DNA of 64,000 bases. Origin: Norana najaformis (lineage: Eukaryota > Annelida > Clitellata > Crassiclitellata > Hormogastridae). Positions 24,735-36,900 of the stretch are shown here, one piece after another (positions within the stretch are counted from its first letter, which is position 1; each line of letters starts with the position of its first letter). Position numbers and translations under genes: made by a program. The stretch covers positions 34,816,471-34,880,470 of the forward strand of contig OZ029918.1 in the NCBI GenBank assembly GCA_964023275.1, written 5' to 3'. Under the pieces are notes generated by a model. It was not told the DNA's origin, did not search any database, and saw only the letters and a list, made by a program, of their open reading frames with translations.

Positions 24735-25200
24735 AATATGCTGCTGACCCCTTCTCTTCTCTCGTTCTTTCTGCTTTTCTGTCTGTTTGTGTATCTTTTC
24801 TCTCCTCTTGTCTCCTTCTCTCTATCATCTCTCTTGTTTCTTTCTCTTTCTTTCTCTTTCTCTCTGTCTGTCATTTTGTCTGTCTGTCTGTCTGTCTCTC
24901 TATCTCTCTGTCTTTCTCCGTCTTTCTCCGTCTTTCTCTGTCTTTCTCTGTTTCTGTGACTCTCTCCCCTTTTCCTGTCTCTTTCTGTCCTATCTATTTC
25001 TGCATTTATCGCTTTTCTCTTTTCCTCCTCTTTTCTATTTTTCTATCGTCTATTTTTTTTCTCTTTTTCCATTTCTTCTTTCTTCTTCTCTTCAATTTGT
25101 ATTTTCTCCTTTTCTGTTTTTCTCTCCATATCTTTTCGTGTCTCTTTCACCCTCGATTACCTCTTCTCAATTTTCTCCCTTTATCTCTTTCCTGCCCTTC
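24735..25200. repeat. CT-rich polypyrimidine tract
   Basis: TCTC, TTTC and TGTC words for about 460 bases, over 90 percent pyrimidine on the plus strand in places. Frames here are repeat artefacts. Confidence 0.85.
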
Positions 25201-25795
25201 ATCTATCCGTCAATCTCACTCCATGAAGTCAGTTCGAAATTCAAACATGTATTGTCTGCTTGTTTCTGACGCAGATTTAGCTCGGTACACGCAGCACGCA
25301 GAAGCAGCACATGCGTGTCATCTTGCTTCTCTGTTCGCCTTTTAGATGTTCAACAAAGAAGCAACATAAATGTTCGGATGAATACATAGATGCTTCGTGG
25401 ATGACACTATGCGTTAATGTCAGAATATTCGTTGGCTGCCGTGTGGGCGCATCGTAATTAGGCACTCGTGTTCATCCTTTCAGACACGTGTGTGAATGAA
25501 AAGGAAACGGATAGAAGGATTCTGAAAGTAAATGCCTCATGAGAATTGAGAAAGCTGGAAATCACAGAAGGGCGAGGATATAAAAAATACATCATATATA
25601 TTTCACAATTATATCATATATATAATACTAATGTTATGTATATATATATGCAATGCAAAATCTCCCCTTCGATTTCTAACTCTCGGTCTCTGTCCGTTTT
25701 ACCGATTCTAATGACTTCTATAGCGCCGTTTTCCTAATGTACGAGCCAGTGATCGCGTCGTTTCATGTGATGTCGTAATGAAAAATCGTAATCTG
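25201..25795. other. Gene-free stretch with an inverted LINE tail
   Basis: ATTCTAATGACTTCTATAGC at 25705-25724, then GCCGTTTTCCTAATG, is an inverted end of the TTAGATT-tail family. No exon recognised. Confidence 0.45.
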
Positions 25796-25835
<40 letters not shown>

Positions 25836-26175
25836 ATATGTATATATACAGAATGAAGGAAGGAGAGAAGGACAAGAAATGAAACAGAAAGCAAGATAGA
25901 TCTGGATATAGAAATAGAGTGAGTGAGTGAGAGCGCGTGCTGGAGATAGATGGATGGATGGATCGACTGACAGACAGACAGACAGACAGACAGAAAGGCC
26001 GACCGACAGACGTACACACAGACAAACAGACAGACAGACAGAATGAGAGACAGACACAGACAGACAGGAAGTGATTAAGACAGGAGACGACGAGTTGTCC
26101 GATGTTCGTCGATTGTGATGACTTCCTGCGTTGGTCGGATGCGACATTGTTTCAATCTCTCCGTCATCCATCAGG

Positions 26176-26233
<58 letters not shown>

Positions 26234-26345
26234 CTCTCTCCTCTCGCTCTCTCTCTTTCTCTCTCTCTCTCTCTGTTTTTCTCTCTCTGTTTCTCTCTCT
26301 CTGTTTCTCTCTCTCTGTTTCTCTATGTGCTTCTGTCTTCCTCTG
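25796..26345. repeat. TA, GACA and CT microsatellite cluster
   Basis: (TA)n at 25796-25831, GACA at 25967-26070, CT-rich at 26175-26345. Unique spacers are under 120 bases. Confidence 0.9.
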
Positions 26346-26375
26346 TCTTACTGACTTTCCTCCTGCGCTGATAGA

Positions 26376-26660
26376 TGAATAGATGGAAGGTGGATGAATG
26401 GATGGATGGACGGACGGTGGATGGATTGAGGCATGGAAGCTGGACGGATGGACGGATCGATGATGGACGGACAGATGGATTGATGGATGGCGAGGAATTT
26501 ATGGACGGATAATTGGATGGATGAAACGATGGCTGGCCGGCGGAAATGAAGGATGGATGAAGGGAAGAATGGAGATATGGAAGAATGCATGGAAAGAGAT
26601 TGAGTGGGATGAATAGAATTTTGGATAGATGGAATGATGATGGTTGAGTGAATGAATACA
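26376..26660. repeat. Degenerate GGAT/GGAC array
   Basis: GGATGGATGGACGGAC-type words decaying into GGAAGAATGGA. It lies head to head with the CCAT array that follows, so the two could pair. Confidence 0.8.
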
Positions 26661-26702
26661 AGGTAAGACGCCTCTGTAGAAGCGCCTAAGAAGCCTTGCT
26701 CT

Positions 26703-27230
26703 CATCCATCCATCCATCCGTCGATCCATCGATCCATCGATCCGTCCATCCATCCATCCATCGATCCATCCATCGATCCATCCATCGATCCATCCATCGA
26801 TCCATCCATCGATCCATCCATCGATCCATCGATCCATCGATCCATCGATCCATCCATCCATCCATCTATCCATCGATCCATCCATCGATCCATCCATCGA
26901 TCCATCCATCCATCGATCTATCGATCCATCCATCCATCCATCGATCTATCGATCCATCCATCGATCCATCCATCCATCGATCCATCCATCGATCCATCCA
27001 TCGATCCATCCATCGATCCATCCATCCATCGATCTATCGATCCATCCATCCATCCATCGATCTATCGATCCATCCATCCATCCATCGATCTATCGATCCA
27101 TCCATCCATCCATCCATCGATCCATCCATCGATCCATCGATCCATCGATCCATCGATCGATCCATCCATCCATCCATCCATCGATCCATCGATCCATCGA
27201 TCGATCCATCCATCCATCCATCCATCCATC
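26703..27230. repeat. 528-bp (CCAT)/(CGATCCAT) array
   Basis: CCAT units interrupted regularly by CGAT, giving CGATCCATCCAT and CGATCTATCGATCCAT higher-order words. CGAT is self-complementary, so the array has many ATCGAT sites. The long Ile-His-Pro-Ser frame is an artefact. Confidence 0.95.
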
Positions 27231-27738
27231 TGGAATTTTCAGGAAGACGTGTCCCACAAAGACTTCAATTGACCGACAGCACATCTTCTAAAGCTCCCAT
27301 TCACTGACCCCCAAAACGATGGACGGCCAACTGGATACCAGATAGCTTCGTATTCCACGATTATGTCGCCCATTTAATTACTAACCGGCTCAGCATTGCT
27401 TAACTTCTTCACTGCATCTGCCAGCGTCGTATCAAAGCACTAAGCTCTCTCTCTCTCTTTTTTTCTCTCTCTCTCCCTCTGTGTGTGTGTGTGTGTGTGT
27501 GAATAATGTATCGTATACATTCATCTTAAGGTAGGAATGTATTCAGGTGTATATATAAATGTATTTTTAATGTATATATGTGTGTATATGCTGTATATAT
27601 ATTAGCATTCCATAGATGGAATGTTCATATATACATATATATATATATGTATATATATGATACATTATCGTCGATGAATTAAGGCGAACACAAGAATTCT
27701 TTTACAGAACGATTACAAATTAATTCAATTTTCGACTT
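27231..27738. other. Gene-free stretch with CT, GT and TA runs
   Basis: CT at 27444-27475, GT at 27480-27500, TA-rich at 27545-27662. No exon. Confidence 0.45.
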
Positions 27739-28240
27739 GGCTCAATTCTTCGCTCCTCTTCTCCTACTTTCTTCTCCTTCTTTCCTAATCCTCTCCAACT
27801 TCCTCGCCAGTCTATTTGTCATACTCCTACCTTTTTTCCTTCTGCTCTTCATTGTTGTCCTCCTAATGTTCCTCCTCATCCTCTCTTTCCCTTCTCTTCT
27901 TTCTCCCCGGCACCCTCTTAATCTTCATCCTCTTCCTATTCCTCCTCCTCCTAATTCTCCTTCTTCTGCAATTCCTTCTGTCTCTGATCCTCTCCTTCCC
28001 CTCTTTTTTCTTTCTCCTCCTCTTCCTGCTTTTATTAATCCTCCACCTGCCCTCTCCTCTTTTCTGACCACCTTCTTTTACTTCACTTCCTTCACATCCT
28101 TATCTTCTTCCTCCTCCTCCATCTGCCATTCCTCCTGTTTTTGGTCATCTCATTCTCCTTCTCCTCCCATTTTTCTTCTCATCTTCCTCCTTCTGCCTTT
28201 CTTCCTCTTTCTCCTTCAATTCCAGTTCTCCTGCTTTTCT
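27739..28240. repeat. Polypyrimidine tract
   Basis: TCCTCC, CTTC and TTCTCC words for 500 bases. The 223-residue frame over it is Leu/Ser/Phe/Pro only and is not credible as a gene. Confidence 0.85.
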
Positions 28241-28574
28241 GCCACACCAACGATAAGCAGACATAATAATGTTCTCATCACTCTCATCATCTGGTTCCAG
28301 GTGCCACTGTTGCCTGCAATCAGACTAATTGCGCCCAGACCAGACACCACACAGCGCCTGTTTACTCAGCAACTAACAGCGCACGAAAAATTCATATGCT
28401 CCCAGTAAACGTACAATCATAAGCGTACATCTGTGTATGTACATCTCATGCTTGCATTTCAATATACACGCTTAAAACAAATGTCTGGAAGCAGCAGACA
28501 CTAACGTAACCAGAACTCTGTTAGACGTCATATGTCTGCTATGAGGTCACAGTCCCGCTGACCGGTAGCCAGGT

Positions 28575-28890
28575 AAGCTAATCCAATCCAGTTGAATTCC
28601 ATCAAGACCAGTCTGATCTAATCCAATCCAATCCAATATAATCTGGTGTGATTTGATCTGATCCAATCAAATCAAATCCATTGTAACCTAATGTAATTTT
28701 AATCTAATGAAGTCCAATCTAATGTGAGCTGATCTAATCTAATCTAATCAATCCAATCCAGTCCAGTCCAATCCAATCCAACCCAACCCAATCTAATCTA
28801 ATCTAATGAATTGTATGTGTGCCTGAATGCACAAGACTGATCTCAGTCCATGGTCGCTTAAAGTGAAACCGCAGCTAAAACTCAGAATCC
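28575..28890 (-). mobile_element. Retroelement end with long AATCT/AATCC tail
   Basis: AATCTAATCCAATCC repeats at 28575-28806, then a body with ATGCACAAGACTGATCTC and CCATGGTCGCTTAAAGT. Read on the minus strand this is the GCGACCATxGACT body followed by an expanded GATTAGATTGGATT tail of over 200 bases. Confidence 0.65.
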
Positions 28891-29654
28891 GTTGGAGAAG
28901 AAGAAGTCGATACCCAACAGGTGACCTTTAACCTGTAAACAATACACAGTTTATGTTTCCGAGTGTCTGCTGTTAGTAACATCGCTTTTCGAAGGCAATA
29001 TAGGTATCTCCCTACACACCTACACACACACATACACATACACGCACACACAGACACACGCACACATACACACAGACACACGCACACACACAGTGCACCA
29101 TAAATGCTGGTCTATATCTGTTTGTGTTAACACATCTCCTGCTGTCTAACACTTTTTCTGCATGTCTGTCTGTCTTGCTCACTCTCCTCTCTCTCGTTCT
29201 CCTGTTGTCTGTTTTACTGTCTGTCTGTCTTTCTCTTTGTATGTCTGCCTGTCTTGCTATCTCTCTTGTCTTCTGTTTGTCTTCCTGTCTTCCTGTCTAT
29301 CTTGCTGTATATCTATCTGTCTGTCTGTCAGAAACCTAATGTGTCTTGCTGCCGATCAGTCGATGAAAGAAATTTGAGTACGACTTGGGAAGGACTTAAG
29401 ACATCGAATGCAGTTGTCTGACTTAGAGCCACTGGTTCCAAGAAGGTCACCCACGATGCAGCTGCCTGCGAATGAAAATGAGGAACTTCATTTTATGAAA
29501 GCCATAATACTCCTGGATTATGGACTGCAACGGTTGGGTGCGAAATGCACCTTAATGGTTCAAATATGGGCGATTTAGCACCGGATGCCGTTCTTTAATT
29601 AAAACTGTGCACTCTGTCGGGCAACGTTTTCCCATGAACTGAGTCATGCAGACT
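28891..29654. other. Gene-free stretch with CA and TGTC runs
   Basis: CACA-rich at 29010-29095 and TGTC/TCTG at 29160-29330. Unique sequence at 29340-29650 has no recognised exon. Confidence 0.45.
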
Positions 29655-29930
29655 ATCGCTGTATCTCTGTCTTGGTCTGTATGTCTGTCTGTCTGTCTGT
29701 CTCTGTCTCCGTCTCAGTCTCAGTCTCTGTCTCTGTCTGTCTGTCTGTTTCTGTTTCTGTCTCTGTTTCCGTTTCCGACTCCGTCTCAGTCTCTATCTGT
29801 CTCTGTCTCTGTCTGTCTGTCTGTTTCTGTCTCTGTCTCTGTTTCCGTCTGCGTCTCAGTCTCAGTCTCTATCTGTCTCTGTCTCTGTCTGTCTGTCTCT
29901 TTCTCTCGTTTTCTGTGTATCTGCGATTAG
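29655..29930. repeat. TCTGTC/TCAGTC array
   Basis: Hexanucleotide-like TCTGTC, TCAGTC and TTTCCG variants. A roughly 110-base higher-order block (CTGTCTGTCTGTTTCTGT... CAGTCTCTATCTG) occurs twice. Confidence 0.85.
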
Positions 29931-30440
29931 AAAGTGTAAGATAGAGACGTCTCAGCAAATATAGACCCAAAATAAATCCATAACGACAACCAGAGGAATG
30001 TGAGGAAGAGTTAAACGAGGAGTTCGATGCGAGGAGGATGTTGAAGAATAGGATCACAATCTTCGCACTTCCTCCTTCCTCGGAGGCCAACAGCCAACAA
30101 ATGAAGAACCATCTTATTCATAGGACGAGAAAGATACGTCAAGCTTTGTAAGACATCCGTCGTAGAACGAATCGAGCTCTATATAAATATGAATCTTTGA
30201 TTTCACCAAACAATGGTAGCACAAAACAAAACACGTGAAATAAGAAAAAACCCAGCAATATCTGAAAATACGATCAACTATCGACTGAGAAAAGCAGAGG
30301 AAAACTGACAACAGCTGATCACTGAGAGAACAATTCCGAAAATGTCGTAGTCTTTTTGTCAATCAGCAGATATATATACACACACGTATATGTATACATA
30401 TGTGTATATATGTATATATATATAGATGACACTCCCTCTC
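29931..30440. other. Gene-free stretch with one short open segment
   Basis: A plus-strand open segment from about 29994 to 30151 reads EECEEELNEEFDARRMLKNR and continues to a stop. It has no recognised family and no good splice acceptor. A retroelement end GAGCTCTATATAAATATG follows at 30174-30191. Confidence 0.3.
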
Positions 30441-30444
30441 TTCA

Positions 30445-30610
30445 CTTACTTCACTCACTCACTCACTCACTCACTCACTCACTCACTCACTCACTCACTC
30501 ACTCACTCAATCTCTCTCTGTCTCTGTCTCTGTCTGTCTCTGTCTCTGTCTCTGTCTGTCTCTGTTTCTGTCTCTGTCTCTGTCTCTGTCTCTGTCTCTG
30601 TCTCTCTCTG

Positions 30611-30645
<35 letters not shown>

Positions 30646-30650
30646 TAACC
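30445..30650. repeat. (ACTC)n, (TCTCTG)n and (CA)n array
   Basis: Fourteen or more perfect ACTC units, then TCTCTG hexamers, then CACACA. Confidence 0.95.
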
Positions 30651-31224
30651 ACAGTTATTCGTCCACTCCAAATCACACCCTCAGCCATACTGTGTCTAAG
30701 AGAATACACACAAAGGCTAAAACAAAAACAAAAATATATAGTGGCACAGACATTCATACACACAGACAGACAGACAGACAGACAGACAGGCAGGCACGAA
30801 GGCCCGCAAGCAGACCAACATACATAATATATATATATTTTTTCTTTTTAACATACATTGAAGACAGAAAACTAGACAGAGATCGGCATTTGTAATATAT
30901 ATATCCAATGACCATATATATCTATAGATATACAATACATTTACGTAGGCTGTCCATATATATATGTACATGTATATACACGTCTAAGGGACTTAATGCG
31001 TCTCAGCTTCGGGCATTTATGAGGCGTCAGCGTAACGGACCTACGTAAAAGCCGGCGTCATCAGGAAAGTCACTCAGTCTCCAGGCGACACTTAGGCCGA
31101 CTGGAGTGGAGCTAAAGCGACGCCGGAAACGAAGGGATTTCTGGGAAGGTCGGTATCACTTCCAGCGCTAAGTAACTCAGAGCGTTTTATTGCTTAAACG
31201 TAATTTACTCTCGGTTTCTCTCAC
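30651..31224. other. Gene-free stretch
   Basis: ACAG/GCAG run at 30762-30797 and TATA tracts at 30822-30970. A more GC-rich segment at 30980-31190 has no supported exon; it could be a 5' region of the next gene but nothing proves it. Confidence 0.4.
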
Positions 31225-31375
31225 CTTTGTCTGCCTGTCTGCCTGCCTGCCTGTTTGTCTGTCTGCCTGCCTGTCTGGTTGTCTGCCTGCCTGTCTGGTT
31301 GTCTGCCTGCCTGCCTGTCTGTCTGGCTGTCTGCCTGCCTGTCTGTCTGTCTGTCTGACTGCCTGTCTGCCATGC
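31225..31375. repeat. TGCC/TGTC array
   Basis: TGCCTGTC tetranucleotides with GGTTGTC interruptions that give an approximately 24-base higher-order pattern. Confidence 0.9.
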
Positions 31376-31694
31376 TATCAGAATCCGCGATGACCCTGGG
31401 GTCATAGTTTTAAGTAGCACCCCTTCCACCTGTGATCTAAAAAACGTTCAAGCGCATTCGAGATGCTCGTAAAAGGCGCTACGTAAATTAATTAATTATG
31501 TATAAGAGAATAAATTGTAACAACACTCACTAGTTTTAACTGATAAAAATTCACGGACTGCTAACAGAAACCGCACGATATCACTCTCTGCCTGGGCTTC
31601 AATGAAGTCCTAAGGACTGTCGGCTCCATATTGGCCTCCCTATGTGACGAGTCAGGGCGGCGGACTGATCGGATCTTTCATATTATATTAATTT

Positions 31695-32165
<471 letters not shown>

Positions 32166-32417
32166 AATTCCGCATTGTGGTAAATCGACCACAGCCTCGC
32201 AGTGTTGACGCCTGGTAGTCTGTTTCAATTAGTACAGTGGTCTAGTTCTGTCTAACCTCATTCACATAAAACAAGGGATCATAGATGGCGACAGGCGACG
32301 CGTTTTTCATGTGGCGCCTTTTCTTTCGTTCGTCTAGGGTGGCGGTGAAGATGACAGAGAGAATTAGAACTCTATCGTCTGTTTTTTGTGTGGAGACAAT
32401 GAGACAATCGGAAACGT

Positions 32418-32467
32418 CTGTCTCTGTCTCTGTCTCTGTCTCTGTCTCTGTCTATGTCTCTGTCTCA

Positions 32468-32500
<33 letters not shown>
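32418..32500. repeat. (TCTCTG)n then (CT)n
   Basis: Short compound array. The flanking 32166-32417 and 32501-32814 are unique and without a supported exon. Confidence 0.9.
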
Positions 32501-32504
<4 letters not shown>

Positions 32505-32814
32505 CTTGTGCACTTATGCTTTTGCTTCTCTCTATCTCTGCATCTCTGCATATCGCTTCGCATTCATCGAGCGAGTATCGCCTTTTCCAAGTAGAGGCGA
32601 TTGTACACAGCGATTGCCATGTGCGGTAAAACACCCGCTTGAACTACGGACAATTGCCCTGATGATTGCCAAGTGCAGATAAGCATCCACATGGGCCACC
32701 GAACGATTGCCCCAACTGCCCTCAAGGGAAATTCATGTAAAACTAGCGTTGCGCCAAATTTCTACGGCTTCCATGTCCAACTAACGGCGATATCAAGCCA
32801 TCTGGCGTCGACTG

Positions 32815-33035
32815 ATAAAGTAGGTCAAGTGATAATGATGGTCAATTGGTAAAATAGGTCAAATGGTAAAGTATGTCAACTAATAAAGTAGGTCAATTAA
32901 TAAAGTAGGTCAATTGGTAAAGTAGGTCAAATGGTAAAGTAGGTCAACTAATAAAGTAGGTAAATTGGTAAAGTAGGTCAATTCTAGCAACTAATAAAGT
33001 AGGTCAATTGGTAAAGTAGGTCAATTCTAGCAGCT
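32815..33035. repeat. 17-bp GGTAAAGTAGGTCAATT minisatellite
   Basis: About 12 copies of GGTAAAGTAGGTCAATT or TAATAAAGTAGGTCAA. The last 90 bases contain a larger duplicated block ending GTCAATTCTAGCA. Confidence 0.9.
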
Positions 33036-33422
33036 GCAGTGTCACTGCCATTATTACATTGTCTAAGCCAAGTCGCAACCCGCCAGATGGGAATTATTCG
33101 ACGCAGAGCTCTTGAACAAGCAGCTGTTGCCTAGCGCTTCGCTTTTAGTAGCGTTATAAAATTTCAAGTTACGATTACGATTATTTGTCCGCCTTTTATC
33201 TCTGTGTCTGGAATTCGAATCCCAGTACATTTTAATGCGACACTTAACCAATGCAGTGACTCCTCATGGTTTTGCATAGTCATAGAATCTACATATCTCC
33301 CCATCCCATATGTATCATGTTGTTCTGCCCATCCTGCTTCTAACACTTCCTATCTGTATATATCACACATATTTTCTTATATCCTATATCAGAATACGTA
33401 TGTAAACATAAATATATGCATA

Positions 33423-33552
<130 letters not shown>

Positions 33553-33740
33553 ATGCATAGCATGAATATATATATAATATATATTTATACATTCAGCCAG
33601 GTAATAGACTGAATATGTAAAGTATAATGATGTTTGTGTGAGATACGCATAGGCTTTGTAGAGCAGACGTACGGAGTATATATATAATTATTATATATAT
33701 TATATATTAATATATATATTATATGTATGTATGTATAAAG

Positions 33741-33924
33741 ATCCGTTGTCCCAAAGGAAAGGGAAGGGCGACGAGGCGTGTTAACTGAGCTCTGGAGATT
33801 CTACTTAAATCGTTCCTGGTTTCCGGTGCCACAGTCGCCTTTGTTAGATGCGGTGGAAGGACAACGACTCGTCCTCTGTTACGAAGAACTAGAAATGGAG
33901 GCGAAGTTCGTCTTGCGCGTCGAA
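33741..33924 (+). CDS. PUB-domain gene, first visible exon
   Basis: Open frame from 33742, ending LEMEAKFVLRVE at a GAA|GTAAGG donor (33925), phase 0. The acceptor could be AAAG at 33740 or a few bases later; both keep the frame. Hydrophobic-aromatic composition (LWRFYLNRSWFPV) and no repeats support real coding. Confidence 0.6.
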
Positions 33925-36900
33925 GTAAGGCTTTATTTTTAAAACAAGGAGACATGTGTAGTTAGCTCTCTGCTGTATAGTATGTCAACTAATGTTTTTG
34001 GAAGTCCCTTGGATGTTAAAGCCGTTAACAGTGACCTTAACTTAACCTTGTAATAACTGCGAGGGCTCTATCCAACTGGCAGATGATACTGTAGTGGTAT
34101 CTAGAGTTTAACGACATCCTGTGGCTGTCAATTGCTTTCCAGGATGCACAGGAGAGCCTGCAAGACCTTAGGCGAGATTGCCGCTCCGCGAAAACCTTCC
34201 AGTCTGTCATAGAATACCTCCTCACGATTTTCAAGTATGGACATTTACATTAATATACGATACGTAGTTATCTATATACCTTCGTTATGCCATTACGTGT
34301 AGTTTACCTAAGCATTTCCTGTTAAATAGCAAAAATAATCTGTGTTTTATAGCGCCAGTGTATAATGACGTAGTATCGGTTGCTAAGCAATAGTGTGCGA
34401 AGGACTTGTTCAAGGTCCATACGTAGTAACCACCTCAGCGGAAGTTCGAAGCTGCACCCGCCACGATGTAGTACGAGCTCTCAGCCAGTTGCCTATCAAA
34501 TTTTATGACACATTATTTCTCCATATTTATTAATTAATAAGTAACTAACTATGTGGATTTTCTATAAAATTATTAGGCAAATCGCTATTCCACAGAGGAG
34601 GAGGTACCAGTTAGCTTAGTTATCGGGAAATGAAGCCAATGAAAGGCGCTATATGAAAAAGGTCCTCTGCTCACGAGAACCCTGGTAAAGGTCGATGGTT
34701 GACTGGCATCTGATGCCCGTTGAGATATTATTGGTTACATCAATCTCGTCTGTCTGAATATGTCTCGTATATCCTCTGGGTTTTCTTAGGAATATGTCGG
34801 ATTAAGATTAGTTTAGATAGATTAGATAAGATTAGATTAGACAAGATTAAGCACCATAAATAGGTAGGACGCGACTGTGCATTACACTATAAAGGAGAAT
34901 TTCTTCTAATATAAGATTAAGTTCCAACATTTAGTACCGTTTATTGGGTGGGAGCGGTGGGCAGTTAGAGCCGAGGAAGTGCCGACAACCAAGAAAGGGG
35001 CTTGATCAGTGGGGTGAGCAGCATCACGATATTAAGATCCAGTGGCGGGTGAGTGGAAGTTTCCCACACCCCTAAGAATCGACCCCCCCCCAGAGGAGCC
35101 CTTATTTTAAGTGAAAGCAAGCGAAATAATCGCGCACTGAGGGATTTGACGACAAACGACTGAACACGATGTCGGTCGGAAAGTTTTATTGGGGGTTCGT
35201 CCACTGCCCCCCCATCAGACTTTGCTTCCGAATCTCATTCGGGTCGTCCCGTTCCGAATTTAAGACATTGCTTCCGTGGCGATTACAGTGTTTGGCGATA
35301 GTCTAGGGTGCTGGCAACCGGCCGTCATAAGGAGAGGCCGAGTATATGAAGTCGCAACGTTTTTGTCCCACTGCTGCCTCTAGGGTTAGCTTAAGGGATT
35401 TCGTCTTTGTTTTATTTCACCCTCATCGTTCTTCTCGTACTCTTCCTCCTCCTCCTCTTCCTCTTTCCTTCTGCCTCATCTTCCTCATCCTCTTCCTCCT
35501 CGCTTTCCTGCTCCTTTTCTTCCTCTACGTCCTCCTATTATTCCACCTCCCCCTCTCTTCTACCTCCCATTCTTCCTCTGCCAATTTTCCGTCTCCTTCT
35601 CCTCATCCTTCCTCTTCCTATTTCCTTTTCCCTCCTCTTCCTACTACTCTCCTTCCTCTTCTTGCTCCTCTTCTTCCTCTTCCTCTACAGCCTCCTATTA
35701 TTCCGCCTCCTCTTCTTCCACCTCCCATTCTTCCTCTGCCTCTTCTTCCTTCTCCTTCTCCTCACCCTTCTTCCTTTTCTACTGGATCTCCATTCTTCGT
35801 CTGTTCTCCAGACGGGTGCAGAAGCATCCAAAGAAGGACTACGACATCCGGCGTCTGATGAAGAACGACCCCGCATTCCGTGACTCCGTCTGGCGATGGT
35901 CCGCTGCTCAGGATTTCCTCGAGGCAGCCGGATGGGTTGAGGTAAGTAATCGTAATCGTAAACTCGAGATTTCTATAGCGCCCAACGAAAGCTAAGTCGC
36001 TAGAACCAGGTTATTCACAGGCTCTCGATCAAAAACAAAATCGATAGGTAAGATTGGTTCGGTTCCAGGTCAAGATCCAAGAGGGAGGCAGGCAGGGAGG
36101 CAGGGAGGCAGAGAATGAGGCAGGGAGACAGGCAGGCAGGCAGGGAGGCAGGCAGGGAGGCAGGAAGGCAGGCAGGCAGGCGGCTAATGTTCGGAATTGG
36201 ATCTGCAGAGCAGATAAGGGGGTAGAGGAATCGGGATTGGAAAACCATTTTGTTTGATCGTGGTTCTCGGTTTTCAAGTCGGAATCGCCTCTGTTGAGTT
36301 AGCTCATGCAGAGGCTCTATATAAATCTGTGATTACAATTACAATCTTTGTAGTTATAAGGTAACGCAGGATAGCAGTGGTCTGTATGTAGACTAATTGT
36401 CGTGGTTGGCCATTTGGTTAATTATTATGACAATTTTTAAATGTGAAGGAACTTTCTATCGTTTTGCGTATGGTCTTGATTACTGCTTGGTTTGATTCGC
36501 ATTCGGTTGGTGCTTGTGCAGTAGACACCGGCGCTATAGAAGTTGCTAAATAATGATGATGATGATGATGATGATGATTTGATCATGATTTGATCATGAT
36601 TTGATCATGATAGAGGTGGTGATGGTGATGTGGTGATGATGATGGTGATGATTTGAGGATAATGTGATGATAATGATAATTGCATTGCATTGCATTCCTA
36701 GGTGAGCGAGAGCCTCTTTCTGCCGACCAATGTCGATCTGACTAAAGCCTGTTCACTCCTAGAGAGGAGCCTCCAGCAGCGGTAAGTCAATAAAGCAAAT
36801 CTTTATGTAGCGCTGTTACCCAAAAACAAAAGACGTCAGTCGATGGAGCTTAGCAGCTGTTCGTTAAGAGGAGGTTCAATTTGCGCCGTGGATTTCTTGC

